From DATLGD01 sp035540755 (GTDB taxonomy: Bacteria; Actinomycetota; Actinomycetes; Mycobacteriales; SCTD01): a DNA stretch of 17,371 nt. Position 1 is the first letter of the stretch. Each line of letters starts with the position of its first letter. Below, piece by piece: positions 1-6,828 of this stretch. Under the pieces are notes generated by a model that saw nothing but the letters and a program-made list of their open reading frames with translations, had not been told where the DNA came from and ran no database searches. The position numbers and the translations under genes are program-made. The stretch covers positions 1 through 17,371 of the forward strand of contig DATLGD010000163.1 of the NCBI GenBank assembly GCA_035540755.1. Direction: 5' to 3'.

Positions 1-303
1 GCGGTGCAGCGGCTGCATGGCGGGGTGCTTGACCTTCCAGCGCCCGCTCATCTGCTCGACGACGAGCTTGCTGTCCATCCGGACGTCGACCTCGTCGGCA
101 CCGAGGTCCCGGGCCGCCTGCAGACCGGCGATCAGCCCGCCGTACTCGGCCACGTTGTTGGTGGCCCGGCCGATGCCGGCGGCCCGCTCGGCGAGCACCC
201 GCCCGGTGGCGGCGTCGCGCACGACGGCGCCGTAGCCGGCCGGGCCGGGGTTCCCGCGGGACCCGCCGTCGGCCTCGACGACGACCCGAGCCGGTCCGGC
301 CAC
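1..303 (-). CDS. RNase HI domain protein, N-terminal part (cut by window edge)
   Basis: This is the first 101 codons of a type I ribonuclease H, which cleaves the RNA strand of RNA:DNA hybrids in the cytoplasm. Translation from GTG at 303 gives the RNase HI core: EADGGSRGNPGPAGYGAVV with the first catalytic Asp, ATNNVAEYGGLIAGL with the catalytic Glu, and VRMDSKLVVEQMSGRWKVKH with the next Asp and the basic handle. The fourth acidic residue would lie beyond the window. In actinobacteria this domain is often fused to a C-terminal CobC-like acid/alpha-ribazole phosphatase, as in M. tuberculosis Rv2228c; that half cannot be seen here. The start codon follows the TAG stop of the upstream zinc-ribbon gene with no gap and no obvious Shine-Dalgarno, so translation is probably coupled. 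Confidence 0.9.
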   Translation of the reverse strand, partial: MAGPARVVVEADGGSRGNPGPAGYGAVVRDAATGRVLAERAAGIGRATNNVAEYGGLIAGLQAARDLGADEVDVRMDSKLVVEQMSGRWKVKHPAMQPLHR

Positions 304-1044
304 CTAGAGCCCGGACTCGGCGGTGCGCACCATGATCCGGCCGCACTCCTCGTGCCGCAGGACGTCGTCGACGCCGGCGGCGCGCACGTCGGCGATCTCG
401 TTCTGCATGAGGTCGAGCCGGCAGCCCCCGCAGCGGCCCTGCCCGATGGCGGCGGCGCCGGTGCCCTCCTTAGCCCGGATCTTCTCGTAGAGCGCCAGCA
501 GGTCCGCGGGGAAGGAGGGCGCGAGCTCGTCGCGCTGCGCCCGGGTGCGCGCGATCTCGGCGTCGATCTCGGCGAAGGCCTCGTCGCGGCGGGCCTCGGC
601 GGCGGCGCGGTCGGCCAGGTGCTGGTCGCGCTGCCCGGTGAGCGCGTCGAGCTCCTTCTGGACGGTCTCGACCTTCTCCATGACCTCGAGCTCGCCGTCC
701 TCGAGGTCGGACTGGCGCCGGGTCAGCGTGGCGACCTCGTGCTCGATGTCCTGCAGCTGCTTGGGGTTCGTGATGGCTCCGGAGGCCAGCCGCTCCTCGT
801 CGCGCGCCTTGCGGGTGCGCACCTGGTCGATCTCGCGCTCGAACCTGTCCTGCTCCCGCTGCAGGTCGCTGAGCTCGGTCTCGGCGCGGACGATGCCGTC
901 ACGCAGGCCCGCGACCTGCGCGTCGAGGCGCTCGATCTCGGCCAGCTCCGGCAGGGTGCGGCGGCGGTGCGCCAGCCGGTCCAGCGCGCTGTCGAGCGCC
1001 TGCAGGTCGAGCAGCCGCAGCTGGACGAACGGGTCGGCCTTCAC
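304..1044 (-). CDS. Coiled-coil zinc-ribbon protein (CT398/DUF164 type)
   Basis: A 246-residue protein with a long charged coiled coil at about residues 30-175, containing heptad-like stretches such as AETELSDLQREQDRFEREID, followed by a C-terminal zinc ribbon at about 204-236. This is the architecture of the CT398-like, DUF164/zf-RING_7 family, whose role is not settled; nucleic-acid or protein bridging is usually supposed. The metal site reads CGGC (C205, C208) then HEEC (H231, C234), so one of the usual four cysteines is a histidine. The GTG at 1044 is preferred: GAAGGAG lies 6 nt upstream, and the codon overlaps the TGA of the Nif3 gene in a GTGA. It lies in an operon with nif3-like and RNase H genes, an order also found in mycobacteria (Rv2230c-Rv2229c-Rv2228c). 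Confidence 0.88.
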   Translation of the reverse strand: MKADPFVQLRLLDLQALDSALDRLAHRRRTLPELAEIERLDAQVAGLRDGIVRAETELSDLQREQDRFEREIDQVRTRKARDEERLASGAITNPKQLQDIEHEVATLTRRQSDLEDGELEVMEKVETVQKELDALTGQRDQHLADRAAAEARRDEAFAEIDAEIARTRAQRDELAPSFPADLLALYEKIRAKEGTGAAAIGQGRCGGCRLDLMQNEIADVRAAGVDDVLRHEECGRIMVRTAESGL

Positions 1045-2189
1045 GGCGTCGGCTCCTTCGAGGGTCCTGCGGGGGACGGCCGGACGGCGGTCGTCCACGG
1101 GTCGGTGACGAGCTCCGACACCGACGTCTCGACCCTAGTCTCGGCGGCCAGCCGCCGGGCGGCGTCGGCCAGCCACGGCCACTCGGTCGCCCAGTGGGCG
1201 GCGTCGAGGAGGGCGAGGCCCTCGGGCGCCTCGCTGGCCGGGTGGTGCCGCAGGTCGGCGGTGAGGTAGGCCTGCGCGCCGGACCGCGCCGCCTCCTGCA
1301 GCAGGCTGTCGCCGGCGCCCCCGCACACCGCGAGCGTCGACACCACCGTGGCCGGGTCGCCCGCGGCCCGGACTCCCCATGCGGTGGCCGGCAGCGCCGC
1401 CGCGACCTGCTCGGTCAGCTCGCCGAGCGACAGCGAGGCGGGCAGCTCGCCCACGCGCCCCAGACCTCGACCGCCCAGCACGGTCGCCAGCTCGAGGACG
1501 TCGTAGGCCGGCTCCTCGTACGGGTGCGCCCGGACCAGAGCCCGCAGGACGGTCTCGCGCGCGTGCCGCGGCAGCACCATCTCGAGCCGGGTCTCGCGCA
1601 CCGTCTCGACGTCGCCGACGGAGCCGATCGTCGGGTTCGCGCCCTGCAGCGGCCGGAAGGTGCCGGTGCCCGTCGTCGTCCAGGCGCACCGCTGGTAGTC
1701 ACCCACGGTGCCGGCGCCGGCCTCCGCCAGGGCGTCGAGCAGCGCGTCGGCGTCGTCCTCCGGGACGAAGACGACGAGCTTGTCGAGCGGGTCGCGCGGC
1801 TGTGGCTGCAGCGGGCGGAGGTCGCGGAGCCCGACCGCCCGGGCGAGGGCGTCGGACACCCCCGGGTCGGCCACGTCGGCGTTGGTGTGGGCGACGAGCA
1901 GGCCGCAGCCGGCCCCGATGAGGCGGTGCACGACGCGACCCTTGGGGTCGGTGGCGGCCACCGAGGTGGTGCCGCGCAGGTACAGCGGGTGGTGGGTGAC
2001 GAGCAGGTCGGCGCCGAGGCCGACCGCCTCCTCGACGACCGCCTCGACCGGGTCGACGGCGAAGTGCACCCGCCGGACCGGTGCGTCAGGATCGCCGCAG
2101 ACCAGTCCGACGGCGTCCCAGGACGAGGCCCATGCAGGCGGGTACAGCCGGTCGGTCGCCGCGACCACGTCGCGCAGGGTCGGGGTCAC
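1041..2189 (-). CDS. Nif3-like dinuclear metal centre protein (YqfO/YbgI family)
   Basis: A 382-residue Nif3 family protein, the long form with a central PII/CutA-like insert (about residues 135-230, including AHPYEEPAYDV), as in YqfO. Members form hexameric toroids with two metal ions per subunit; some have been linked to GTP cyclohydrolase-like or metal-chaperone roles, but the true substrate is unclear. Metal-site motifs are present: THHPLY (H66, H67), AHTNAD (H101, D105) and AHWATEWPW (H332, E336). The start is GTG at 2189, giving VTPTLRDVV, the usual family N-terminus. There is no Shine-Dalgarno, but a TAGCCT box sits exactly 7 nt upstream, which suggests a leaderless transcript. The longer frame upstream of 2189 is low-complexity and runs antiparallel to the next gene in another frame. 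The TGA overlaps the start of the zinc-ribbon gene. Confidence 0.9.
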   Translation of the reverse strand: MTPTLRDVVAATDRLYPPAWASSWDAVGLVCGDPDAPVRRVHFAVDPVEAVVEEAVGLGADLLVTHHPLYLRGTTSVAATDPKGRVVHRLIGAGCGLLVAHTNADVADPGVSDALARAVGLRDLRPLQPQPRDPLDKLVVFVPEDDADALLDALAEAGAGTVGDYQRCAWTTTGTGTFRPLQGANPTIGSVGDVETVRETRLEMVLPRHARETVLRALVRAHPYEEPAYDVLELATVLGGRGLGRVGELPASLSLGELTEQVAAALPATAWGVRAAGDPATVVSTLAVCGGAGDSLLQEAARSGAQAYLTADLRHHPASEAPEGLALLDAAHWATEWPWLADAARRLAAETRVETSVSELVTDPWTTAVRPSPAGPSKEPTP

Positions 2190-2196
2190 TCGGCGC

Positions 2197-2202
2197 AGGC
2201 TA
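2197..2202 (-). promoter_or_regulatory. Candidate -10 box for a leaderless nif3-like mRNA
   Basis: TAGCCT on the minus strand fits TANNNT, the minimal actinobacterial -10 box. Exactly seven bases separate it from the GTG at 2189, which would put transcription initiation at the start codon. No Shine-Dalgarno is visible and no good -35 was found. It lies inside the 23-nt gap after the upstream small gene, so it would be an internal operon promoter. Confidence 0.4.
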
Positions 2203-2212
2203 GTGCGGCCGG

Positions 2213-2503
2213 TCAGCGCGAGTCGGCGCGGCGCGACTCCTCGCGCCGGTGCAGGTCGACCGTGCGGGTCACCTTCTCGAGCATCTCGTCGGGTTCGAGG
2301 GAGAAGGCGTTGGCCGCGATGTCGAGCAGCACCGTCCCGAGCGCCAGCAGCGCCCGGGCGGTCGCCTCCGGGTCGGCCCGCGCGTGCTCGGCGAAGGAAG
2401 CCCACGCTCCCGGCTCCCGACGCACGTAGGCCTGGACCCGCCGCACGGTCCGGTTGAGAGACGCGGCGTCGACGCCGGGCGCATCGGTCGTGTCGAGGTG
2501 CAC
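2213..2503 (-). CDS. Small helical protein of unknown function (96 aa)
   Basis: A 96-residue protein that I do not recognise. It appears mostly helical: an amphipathic stretch SLNRTVRRVQAYVRREPGAW, an alanine/leucine helix ATARALLALGTVLLDIAANA at about residues 48-67, then a charged tail ending RREESRRADSR. There is no signal peptide and no cysteine. GTG at 2503 was chosen because coding character fades upstream and TACTGT sits exactly 7 nt before it, the spacing of a leaderless promoter. The stop is 23 nt before the nif3-like start on the same strand, so it is probably the first gene of the nif3/zinc-ribbon/RNase H operon. Codon use is strongly G/C at third positions, which supports a real gene. 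Confidence 0.65.
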   Translation of the reverse strand: MHLDTTDAPGVDAASLNRTVRRVQAYVRREPGAWASFAEHARADPEATARALLALGTVLLDIAANAFSLEPDEMLEKVTRTVDLHRREESRRADSR

Positions 2504-2774
2504 GCGCCGGACAGTAAGGCGTCTGTCACTGCGGGGACAGCATCCCGGGCCGGCGTGTCGCGCAAGCGAGCTCCGCGCCGGCTTCGCGCCCGCCGCACTG
2601 GTCCCGACCCAGCGTCTGTCCGTCGGCTCCGGCGCCGCCGACCGGCTCGCGGCGTCGGGAGCACGCCACCGACCAGCCGGCACGGAGGCGGTGCTGCCCC
2701 TGCTGTCCGGCACCGGCGAGCGGCTGGCCGAGGCGCTGCGCCGGCCCGATCTCGTCCCGGCCGGCTGAGCCGAC
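2504..2774. other. Intergenic stretch with possible gene remnant
   Basis: This 271-base gap holds no gene I would call. A plus-strand frame ending TGA at 2768 has authentic-looking codon use over its last 30 or so codons (GTEAVLPLLSGTGERLAEAL), but its upstream part is arginine-rich and antisense-like and has no ribosome site. It may be the decayed 3' end of a gene or chance. The right edge contains a 6-bp hairpin, GCTGAG-CCGA-CTCAGC (2764-2779), overlapping the desaturase stop codon. Confidence 0.35.
2511..2516 (-). promoter_or_regulatory. Candidate -10 box for the small gene and operon
   Basis: TACTGT on the minus strand matches TANNNT and ends 7 nt before the GTG at 2503, so the transcript would begin at or next to the start codon. 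The surrounding bases carry a short CAGT/ACTG symmetry. No convincing -35 hexamer was found. Confidence 0.4.
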
Positions 2775-2779
2775 TCAGC
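2764..2779. terminator. Short hairpin over the desaturase stop codon
   Basis: Perfect 6-bp arms GCTGAG (2764-2769) and CTCAGC (2774-2779) enclose a CCGA loop. The minus-strand TGA of the desaturase lies in the right arm, and the TGA of a doubtful plus-strand frame lies in the left arm. There is no T-run, so termination is only a guess. Confidence 0.25.
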
Positions 2780-3929
2780 TCGCCTTGCGCAGCTCCTGCA
2801 CGGTGCCGCCCCGTTCGGACGCCGTCTCCGGCGCGGCGTCGGCGGTCGCGACCAGGAAGCGGTTCGGCAGCGACAGCTTCCAGATGGTGCGCAGCGTCTT
2901 GAGGTACTGCTCGGTCAGCGTCCCGCTCGTGTACGGCAGGTCGTACTTCTCGCACAGCGCGCGCACCCGCACCGAGATCTCGGCGTACCGGTTGCTCGGC
3001 AGGTCCGGGAACAGGTGGTGCTCGATCTGGTAGCTGAGGTTGCCGGACATGAACGCCATCAGCGGACCGGCCTGGAAGTTGGCCGAGCCCAGCATCTGGC
3101 GCAGGTACCACTCGTGCGGCGTCTCGTCCTCGAGCTCCTGCACGGTGAACTTCTCGGCGCCGTCGGGGAAGTGACCGCAGAAGATGACCGTGTACGCCCA
3201 CAGGTTGCGCATCAGGTTCGCGGTGGCGTTGGCGGTCAGCGTCGAGACGAATTGGGGCCCGGTCAGCAGCGGGAACAGCACGTAGTCCTTGACGGTCTGC
3301 CGACCCACCTTGCGGCCGATCTGCTTGAGCTGCCGCCACATCACCTTCGGGTCCTTGCGGCCCTTGCGGATCGACTGGATGTTCAGGTCGTGCAGCGCCA
3401 CCGCGTACTGGAAGAACACCGCCAGCATCGCGTTGCTGATCGGCTGCGCCAGGTACACCGGAGACCACCGCTGGTCGCGCGTGACGCGCAGGATGCCGTA
3501 GCCGACGTCGTCGTCCTTGCCGACGACGTTGGTGTACTTGTGGTGCACGAAGTTGTGCGAGTGCTTCCACTGCTCCGACGGGCAGGCGGTGTCCCACTCC
3601 CAGGCGCTCGAGTGCACCTCGGGGTCGTTCATCCAGTCCCACTGGCCGTGGATGACGTTGTGCCCCAGCTCCATGTTCTCGATGATCTTCGCGAGGCCGA
3701 GCATGGTCGTCCCGGCCACCCACGCCGGCGGGAAGGCGCTGGCGAACAGCACCGTGCGGCCGCCCACGGCGAGGCCGCGCTGCAGCCTGATCGCGTTCTT
3801 GATGTAGGCGGCGTCGCGTTCGCCGCGGCTCTCCTCGATGTCCTTGCGGAGCTGGTCGAGCTCACGACCGAGGGCGGTGACGTCCTCGTCGGTGAGGTGG
3901 GCGAACTCCTTGATGTCGGTGACGGCCAC
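2775..3929 (-). CDS. Membrane acyl desaturase (DesA3-type stearoyl-CoA/acyl-lipid)
   Basis: A 384-residue integral-membrane di-iron fatty acid desaturase that introduces a cis double bond into an acyl-CoA or acyl-lipid using O2 and electrons from a reductase. All three histidine boxes are present: GHNVIHG (H90, H94), HSHNFVHH (H125, H129, H130) and QIEHHLFP (Q301, H304, H305); H253 in CGHFPDG may be a further ligand. Hydrophobic stretches flank them at about 58-80, 155-180 and 215-250. The gene starts with GTG at 3929, preceded by GGAGG at a good distance. The gene just upstream encodes a ferredoxin-reductase-type partner, separated by 48 nt. This matches the mycobacterial DesA3/Rv3230c pair and the Pseudomonas DesB/DesC pair. 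The Q in box III is typical of front-end and DesA3-like enzymes, so regiochemistry is not fixed by sequence alone. Confidence 0.92.
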   Translation of the reverse strand: MAVTDIKEFAHLTDEDVTALGRELDQLRKDIEESRGERDAAYIKNAIRLQRGLAVGGRTVLFASAFPPAWVAGTTMLGLAKIIENMELGHNVIHGQWDWMNDPEVHSSAWEWDTACPSEQWKHSHNFVHHKYTNVVGKDDDVGYGILRVTRDQRWSPVYLAQPISNAMLAVFFQYAVALHDLNIQSIRKGRKDPKVMWRQLKQIGRKVGRQTVKDYVLFPLLTGPQFVSTLTANATANLMRNLWAYTVIFCGHFPDGAEKFTVQELEDETPHEWYLRQMLGSANFQAGPLMAFMSGNLSYQIEHHLFPDLPSNRYAEISVRVRALCEKYDLPYTSGTLTEQYLKTLRTIWKLSLPNRFLVATADAAPETASERGGTVQELRKAS

Positions 3930-3977
3930 GCGGGGCCTCCGTCCGGTAGGGGGTGGTGATGGGTCGGTTCAGCAAGG

Positions 3978-5219
3978 TCAGACGCCGAGGACGCAGTCGC
4001 CCGCTGCGGCGGAGATGCAGGTCTGGACGCGGTCGCCCTCGACCTTCACGTCGCCGCTGCGCAGGTCGCGCACCGAGCCGGCGACGAGCGGGACGACGCA
4101 GCTCTGGCAGATGCCCATGCGGCAGCCGAACGGCATCTGCACGCCCACGTTCTCGCCGGCCTCGAGCAGAGTGGTGGCGCCGTCGACCTCGGCGGTGCGC
4201 CCGCCCGCGCCGAAGGTGACCGTGCCGCCCTCCCCGCCCGCGCCGTCGAGCTGGATCGAGAAGCGCTCGACGTGCAGCCGGCCGGTGAGGTGCTCGGCCG
4301 CCCACACCTGCTCGGCGGCGTTGAGCATCGGCGGCGGCCCGCAGGCCCAGGTCTCGCGCTCGGTCCAGTCCGGGACGACGTCGGACAGGCGCTGCAGGTC
4401 GAGCATGCCCATCGAGTCGGTGAGCTGCTCGTGCAGGTGCAGCGACGGGTGCTCCTCGACCAGCTGGTGCAGCTCCTCGCGGAACAGCACGTCCTGCTCC
4501 GCCGGGGCGGAGTGCACGAGCACGACGTCGGGCATCGTGCCGCGCCGGTGCAGCATCCGCAGCATCCCCATGACCGGCGTGAGGCCGCTGCCTGCGGTGA
4601 GGAACAGCACCTTCTGCGGCGGCGGGTCGGGCAGCACGAAGTCGCCCTTGGGAGCGGCCAGCCGCACGACGGTGCCCGGCGGCAGCCCGTTGACCAGGTG
4701 CTTCGACAGGAAGCCCTCGGGCATCGCCTTGACGGTGATGCTGATGGTGCCGTCGGCCTGCTCGGAGTCGTGGCCGGGAACCGAGGTCAGCGAGTACGAC
4801 CGCCAGTGCCAGCGGCCCTCGATCTGGACGCCGATGCCGACGTACTGCCCGGCCGAGTAGCTGCCCGACCAGCCCCATCCGGGCTTGACGACGACGGTGG
4901 CGGCGCTCTCGGTCTCCTTGACGACGTCGACGACCACGCCGCGCAGCTCGCGCGCGCTCCACAGCGGGTTGATCAGGTGCAGGTAGTCGTCGGGCAGCAG
5001 CGGTGTGGTGAGCCGGCTGGCCAGTGCGCGCAGCAGGCCGGCGTCGGGCCGCGGCGGGGGCCCGTGGGAGTCGGCCGCGGCCTGCTCGGTGAGGGCCTCG
5101 CGGGCCGGTGCGGGAAGACCCTCGGCGGCCGGTGTCGCCAGCCGGGAGCGCGGGGCGGACGCGGCGGAGGCGAGGCGCCGCACCGGAGACGGCGGGCGCG
5201 CGTCGACGTCCGAGGGCAT
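3978..5219 (-). CDS. Ferredoxin reductase (FAD/NAD + C-terminal 2Fe-2S), desaturase partner
   Basis: A 413-residue oxidoreductase that passes electrons from NAD(P)H through FAD and a 2Fe-2S cluster, most likely to the adjacent desaturase. The domain order is: an N-terminal Ala/Pro-rich extension (1-75); an FAD domain with GRWHWRSYSLTS (R140, S141-S143); an NAD(P) domain with FLTAGSGLTPVMGML (206-220) and WACGPPPML (291-299); and a plant-type ferredoxin domain with PFGCRMGICQSC (C366, C371, C374) and C401. ATG at 5219 was chosen because GGAG lies upstream and the frame beyond is antisense to tetR. A GATAAT box lies 30 nt upstream. It forms an operon with the desaturase and is divergent from a TetR gene across 51 bp, the layout of desCB/desT in Pseudomonas and of Rv3230c in mycobacteria. 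Confidence 0.92.
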   Translation of the reverse strand: MPSDVDARPPSPVRRLASAASAPRSRLATPAAEGLPAPAREALTEQAAADSHGPPPRPDAGLLRALASRLTTPLLPDDYLHLINPLWSARELRGVVVDVVKETESAATVVVKPGWGWSGSYSAGQYVGIGVQIEGRWHWRSYSLTSVPGHDSEQADGTISITVKAMPEGFLSKHLVNGLPPGTVVRLAAPKGDFVLPDPPPQKVLFLTAGSGLTPVMGMLRMLHRRGTMPDVVLVHSAPAEQDVLFREELHQLVEEHPSLHLHEQLTDSMGMLDLQRLSDVVPDWTERETWACGPPPMLNAAEQVWAAEHLTGRLHVERFSIQLDGAGGEGGTVTFGAGGRTAEVDGATTLLEAGENVGVQMPFGCRMGICQSCVVPLVAGSVRDLRSGDVKVEGDRVQTCISAAAGDCVLGV

Positions 5220-5241
5220 GCAGCAGCTCCAGAAGATGGTG

Positions 5242-5260
5242 TTACGCGGATTATCAGTAA
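5242..5260. promoter_or_regulatory. Candidate TetR operator in the divergent promoter
   Basis: TTAC (5242-5245) and GTAA (5257-5260) form an inverted repeat with 11 bases between them, 19 bp in total, a size usual for TetR-family operators. It covers GATAAT, a likely -10 for the reductase/desaturase operon (minus strand, 5250-5255), and touches TAAGGT, a likely -10 for tetR (plus strand, 5258-5263). It is AT-rich in a very GC-rich window. Only the outer four bases of each arm match, so the dyad is imperfect. Confidence 0.45.
5250..5255 (-). promoter_or_regulatory. Candidate -10 box for reductase-desaturase operon
   Basis: GATAAT on the minus strand is one base from the TATAAT consensus. It would give a leader of roughly 24 nt before the ATG at 5219, which has a GGAG ribosome site. 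No clear -35 was found. Confidence 0.45.
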
Positions 5261-5263
5261 GGT
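5258..5263 (+). promoter_or_regulatory. Candidate -10 box for leaderless tetR mRNA
   Basis: TAAGGT fits TANNNT and ends exactly 7 nt before the tetR ATG at 5271, the same geometry as at 2511-2516 and 2197-2202. The alternative reading is that AAGG within it is a weak Shine-Dalgarno 8 nt from the ATG. Confidence 0.35.
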
Positions 5264-5270
5264 ACCCCGC

Positions 5271-5936
5271 ATGGGCGACACCGGAAACCCCCGCCAGCCG
5301 GACGGCCGCCGGCAGCGCTGGGCCGAGCACCGCACGGCCCGGCGCGCCGAGCTCATCGAGGCCGTCATCGGCGCGGTCCGGGAGCGAGGGCCCGGCATCG
5401 ACATGGACGACGTCACCCGCGTCTCCGGCGTCGCCAAGCCGGTCTTCTACCGCTACTTCGCCGACAAGGCCGACCTCTACCTCGCCGTCGGCCGGGAGGT
5501 GGCCGAGCGCATCGTCACCGACGTCATGGCCGCGGTCGACGCGCAGAGCTCGCCGCGCGGCATGCTCGCCGCCGGGGTCGACAGCTTCCTGCTGTGGGTG
5601 GAGCGCGAGCCGGATCTCTACCGCTTCGTGCTCCAGCCGCCCGTCACGGCGAGCACGGCGGCCGACTACAGCGCCGTCGTCGGCATGCACGTCAGCCGCG
5701 TCACCGGAGACCTGCTGCGTGCTGCCGGCATGGACAGCGGCGTGGCGGAGCCGTGGGGGTTCGCGATGGTCGGCGCCGTGCGCTCGGCCGCCGAGCGCTG
5801 GCTCGACCAGCGCACGATGAGCCGCGAGGCGCTCGCGGGCTACCTGACCGACCTGCTGTGGTCGGGCTGCCGCACCGCCGTCCCCGGTGTCGTCGCGACC
5901 ACGCCCCTCGAGGCCGTGCCGCGCGCCGGCGCCTGA
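5271..5936 (+). CDS. TetR-family regulator of the desaturase operon
   Basis: A 221-residue TetR-type repressor. The N-terminal helix-turn-helix spans about residues 26-72: ELIEAVIGAVRERG, then DMDDVTRVSGVAKPVFYRYF with the typical FYRYF recognition-helix end, then ADKADLYLAVG. The remainder is the ligand-binding helical domain, with VEREPDLYRFVLQPP and a C-terminal helix AERWLDQRTMSREALAGYLT. ATG at 5271 is the only good start. The gene is divergent from the reductase/desaturase operon with a 51-bp shared promoter holding a TTAC-N11-GTAA dyad. By analogy with DesT, which senses the saturated/unsaturated acyl-CoA balance and controls desCB, it probably regulates its neighbour and itself; the ligand is inferred, not seen. 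Confidence 0.9.
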   Translation: MGDTGNPRQPDGRRQRWAEHRTARRAELIEAVIGAVRERGPGIDMDDVTRVSGVAKPVFYRYFADKADLYLAVGREVAERIVTDVMAAVDAQSSPRGMLAAGVDSFLLWVEREPDLYRFVLQPPVTASTAADYSAVVGMHVSRVTGDLLRAAGMDSGVAEPWGFAMVGAVRSAAERWLDQRTMSREALAGYLTDLLWSGCRTAVPGVVATTPLEAVPRAGA

Positions 5937-5985
5937 GCACGGAGGCCAGCCGGACGCACCCTCCGCGAATGCGGCGCGCCGACCC

Positions 5986-6828
5986 TCACCCGTCGTCCCA
6001 CGACCACCCTGAGGCGATCACGAACCGCAGCAGCGCCGCCCGTCGAGGTCGGGCCCGGGCGACGGCGTCGGCGTAGTGCGCCGCCGGGACGAGCGGGATG
6101 CCGGCGTCGGCGAGCGGCTCGAGCCCGGGGGCACCAGGGGTCGGTCCGGCGTCGTCGGCCCGTGCGGTGCCCGGGCCGGTGACCAGATGGCGCTCGACGG
6201 CGTACCGGAGCGGCTCGGTGGCGCTCGCTGCCGGCCGAGCCGGGGGCGACACCGCGCTGCTCAGCAGCAACAGCGCGTCGTCGAGGCGGGCGAGCGCGAC
6301 GGGGGCGGCGACGGCCCGCTGACCGGTGTGGAAGTACTGCAGCACCGGGTAGGCGAGGTGCTGCTCGGCCAGCGTCGACACCCGGCCGGTGAGCGAGACC
6401 AGGTGCTGCTGGAACGGCGGGCTGAACGCGCTGCCGTCCCAGCCCCGCACGACGATGTCGGACGGCGAGCGGCCGAGCCCCTGGACGTGCACGGCGAGCG
6501 CGCGGCGGTCCACCACAGCGCTCACGACGCTGATCAGGTAGGTGATGGCGAGCGTGATGAGCGCCAGGCCGGCGCAGGACATCGCCGCGGTGAACAGCCG
6601 CCAGGTGTCGCTCTCGGCGACGAAGTCGCCCACCCCGAGCGTGAAGACGCTGAAGCCGGCCACGTAGACGACCTGCGCCGGGCTCGCCGCCACCTGCGTC
6701 TGCGAGTGGACGACCGCCGGGTCACCCGACAGCAGGACCAGCGCGACGCCGGCCCACAGCAGCGTCACCCACATCAGCACGGTCGCCGCGAGCAGCAGCA
6801 CCCCGGCGGGCGCGAGCAGGCTCGGCAC
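5986..6828 (-). CDS. Two-helix potassium-channel-like membrane protein
   Basis: A protein of at least 280 residues in the two-TM/pore (Ion_trans_2) family. TM1 lies at about residues 5-33, the pore helix and filter at 52-70 (VVYVAGFSVFTLGVGDFV), and TM2 at 78-106 (AGLALITLAITYLISVVSAV). A soluble C-terminal domain of about 170 residues follows and lacks a recognisable RCK Rossmann motif. The filter is TLGVGD (63-68) instead of the usual T-V-G-Y-G-D, so K+ selectivity is likely but not certain. The called GTG at 6828 has no ribosome site, and the frame upstream keeps clear coding character (RGLWRLFRWTQRSRL) to about 6900 with only CTG as a possible start, so the true protein is probably longer. 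It is convergent with tetR (49 bp apart) and sits just downstream of a tRNA gene on the same strand. Confidence 0.8.
   Translation of the reverse strand: MPSLLAPAGVLLLAATVLMWVTLLWAGVALVLLSGDPAVVHSQTQVAASPAQVVYVAGFSVFTLGVGDFVAESDTWRLFTAAMSCAGLALITLAITYLISVVSAVVDRRALAVHVQGLGRSPSDIVVRGWDGSAFSPPFQQHLVSLTGRVSTLAEQHLAYPVLQYFHTGQRAVAAPVALARLDDALLLLSSAVSPPARPAASATEPLRYAVERHLVTGPGTARADDAGPTPGAPGLEPLADAGIPLVPAAHYADAVARARPRRAALLRFVIASGWSWDDG

Noticed and set aside
4..1269. Plus-strand 421-residue frame at the left edge
   Set aside because: It is a shadow of the RNase H, zinc-ribbon and Nif3 genes, which have clear motifs on the other strand.
2190..3723. Long minus-strand frames reaching into or across the desaturase and the nif3-like upstream region
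   Set aside because: The translations are Arg/Pro/Ala-rich low complexity in the wrong frame, whereas the desaturase and Nif3 frames carry conserved motifs.
5261..5266. GGTACC palindrome beside the TetR operator candidate
   Set aside because: Six-base palindromes are expected by chance; it does not extend.
4272..5270. Plus-strand frame upstream of and continuous with tetR
   Set aside because: It is antisense to the reductase gene; the TetR fold begins only at the ATG at 5271.
5220..5690. N-terminal extension of the reductase
   Set aside because: It is antisense to tetR, and the ATG at 5219 has a ribosome site and promoter.
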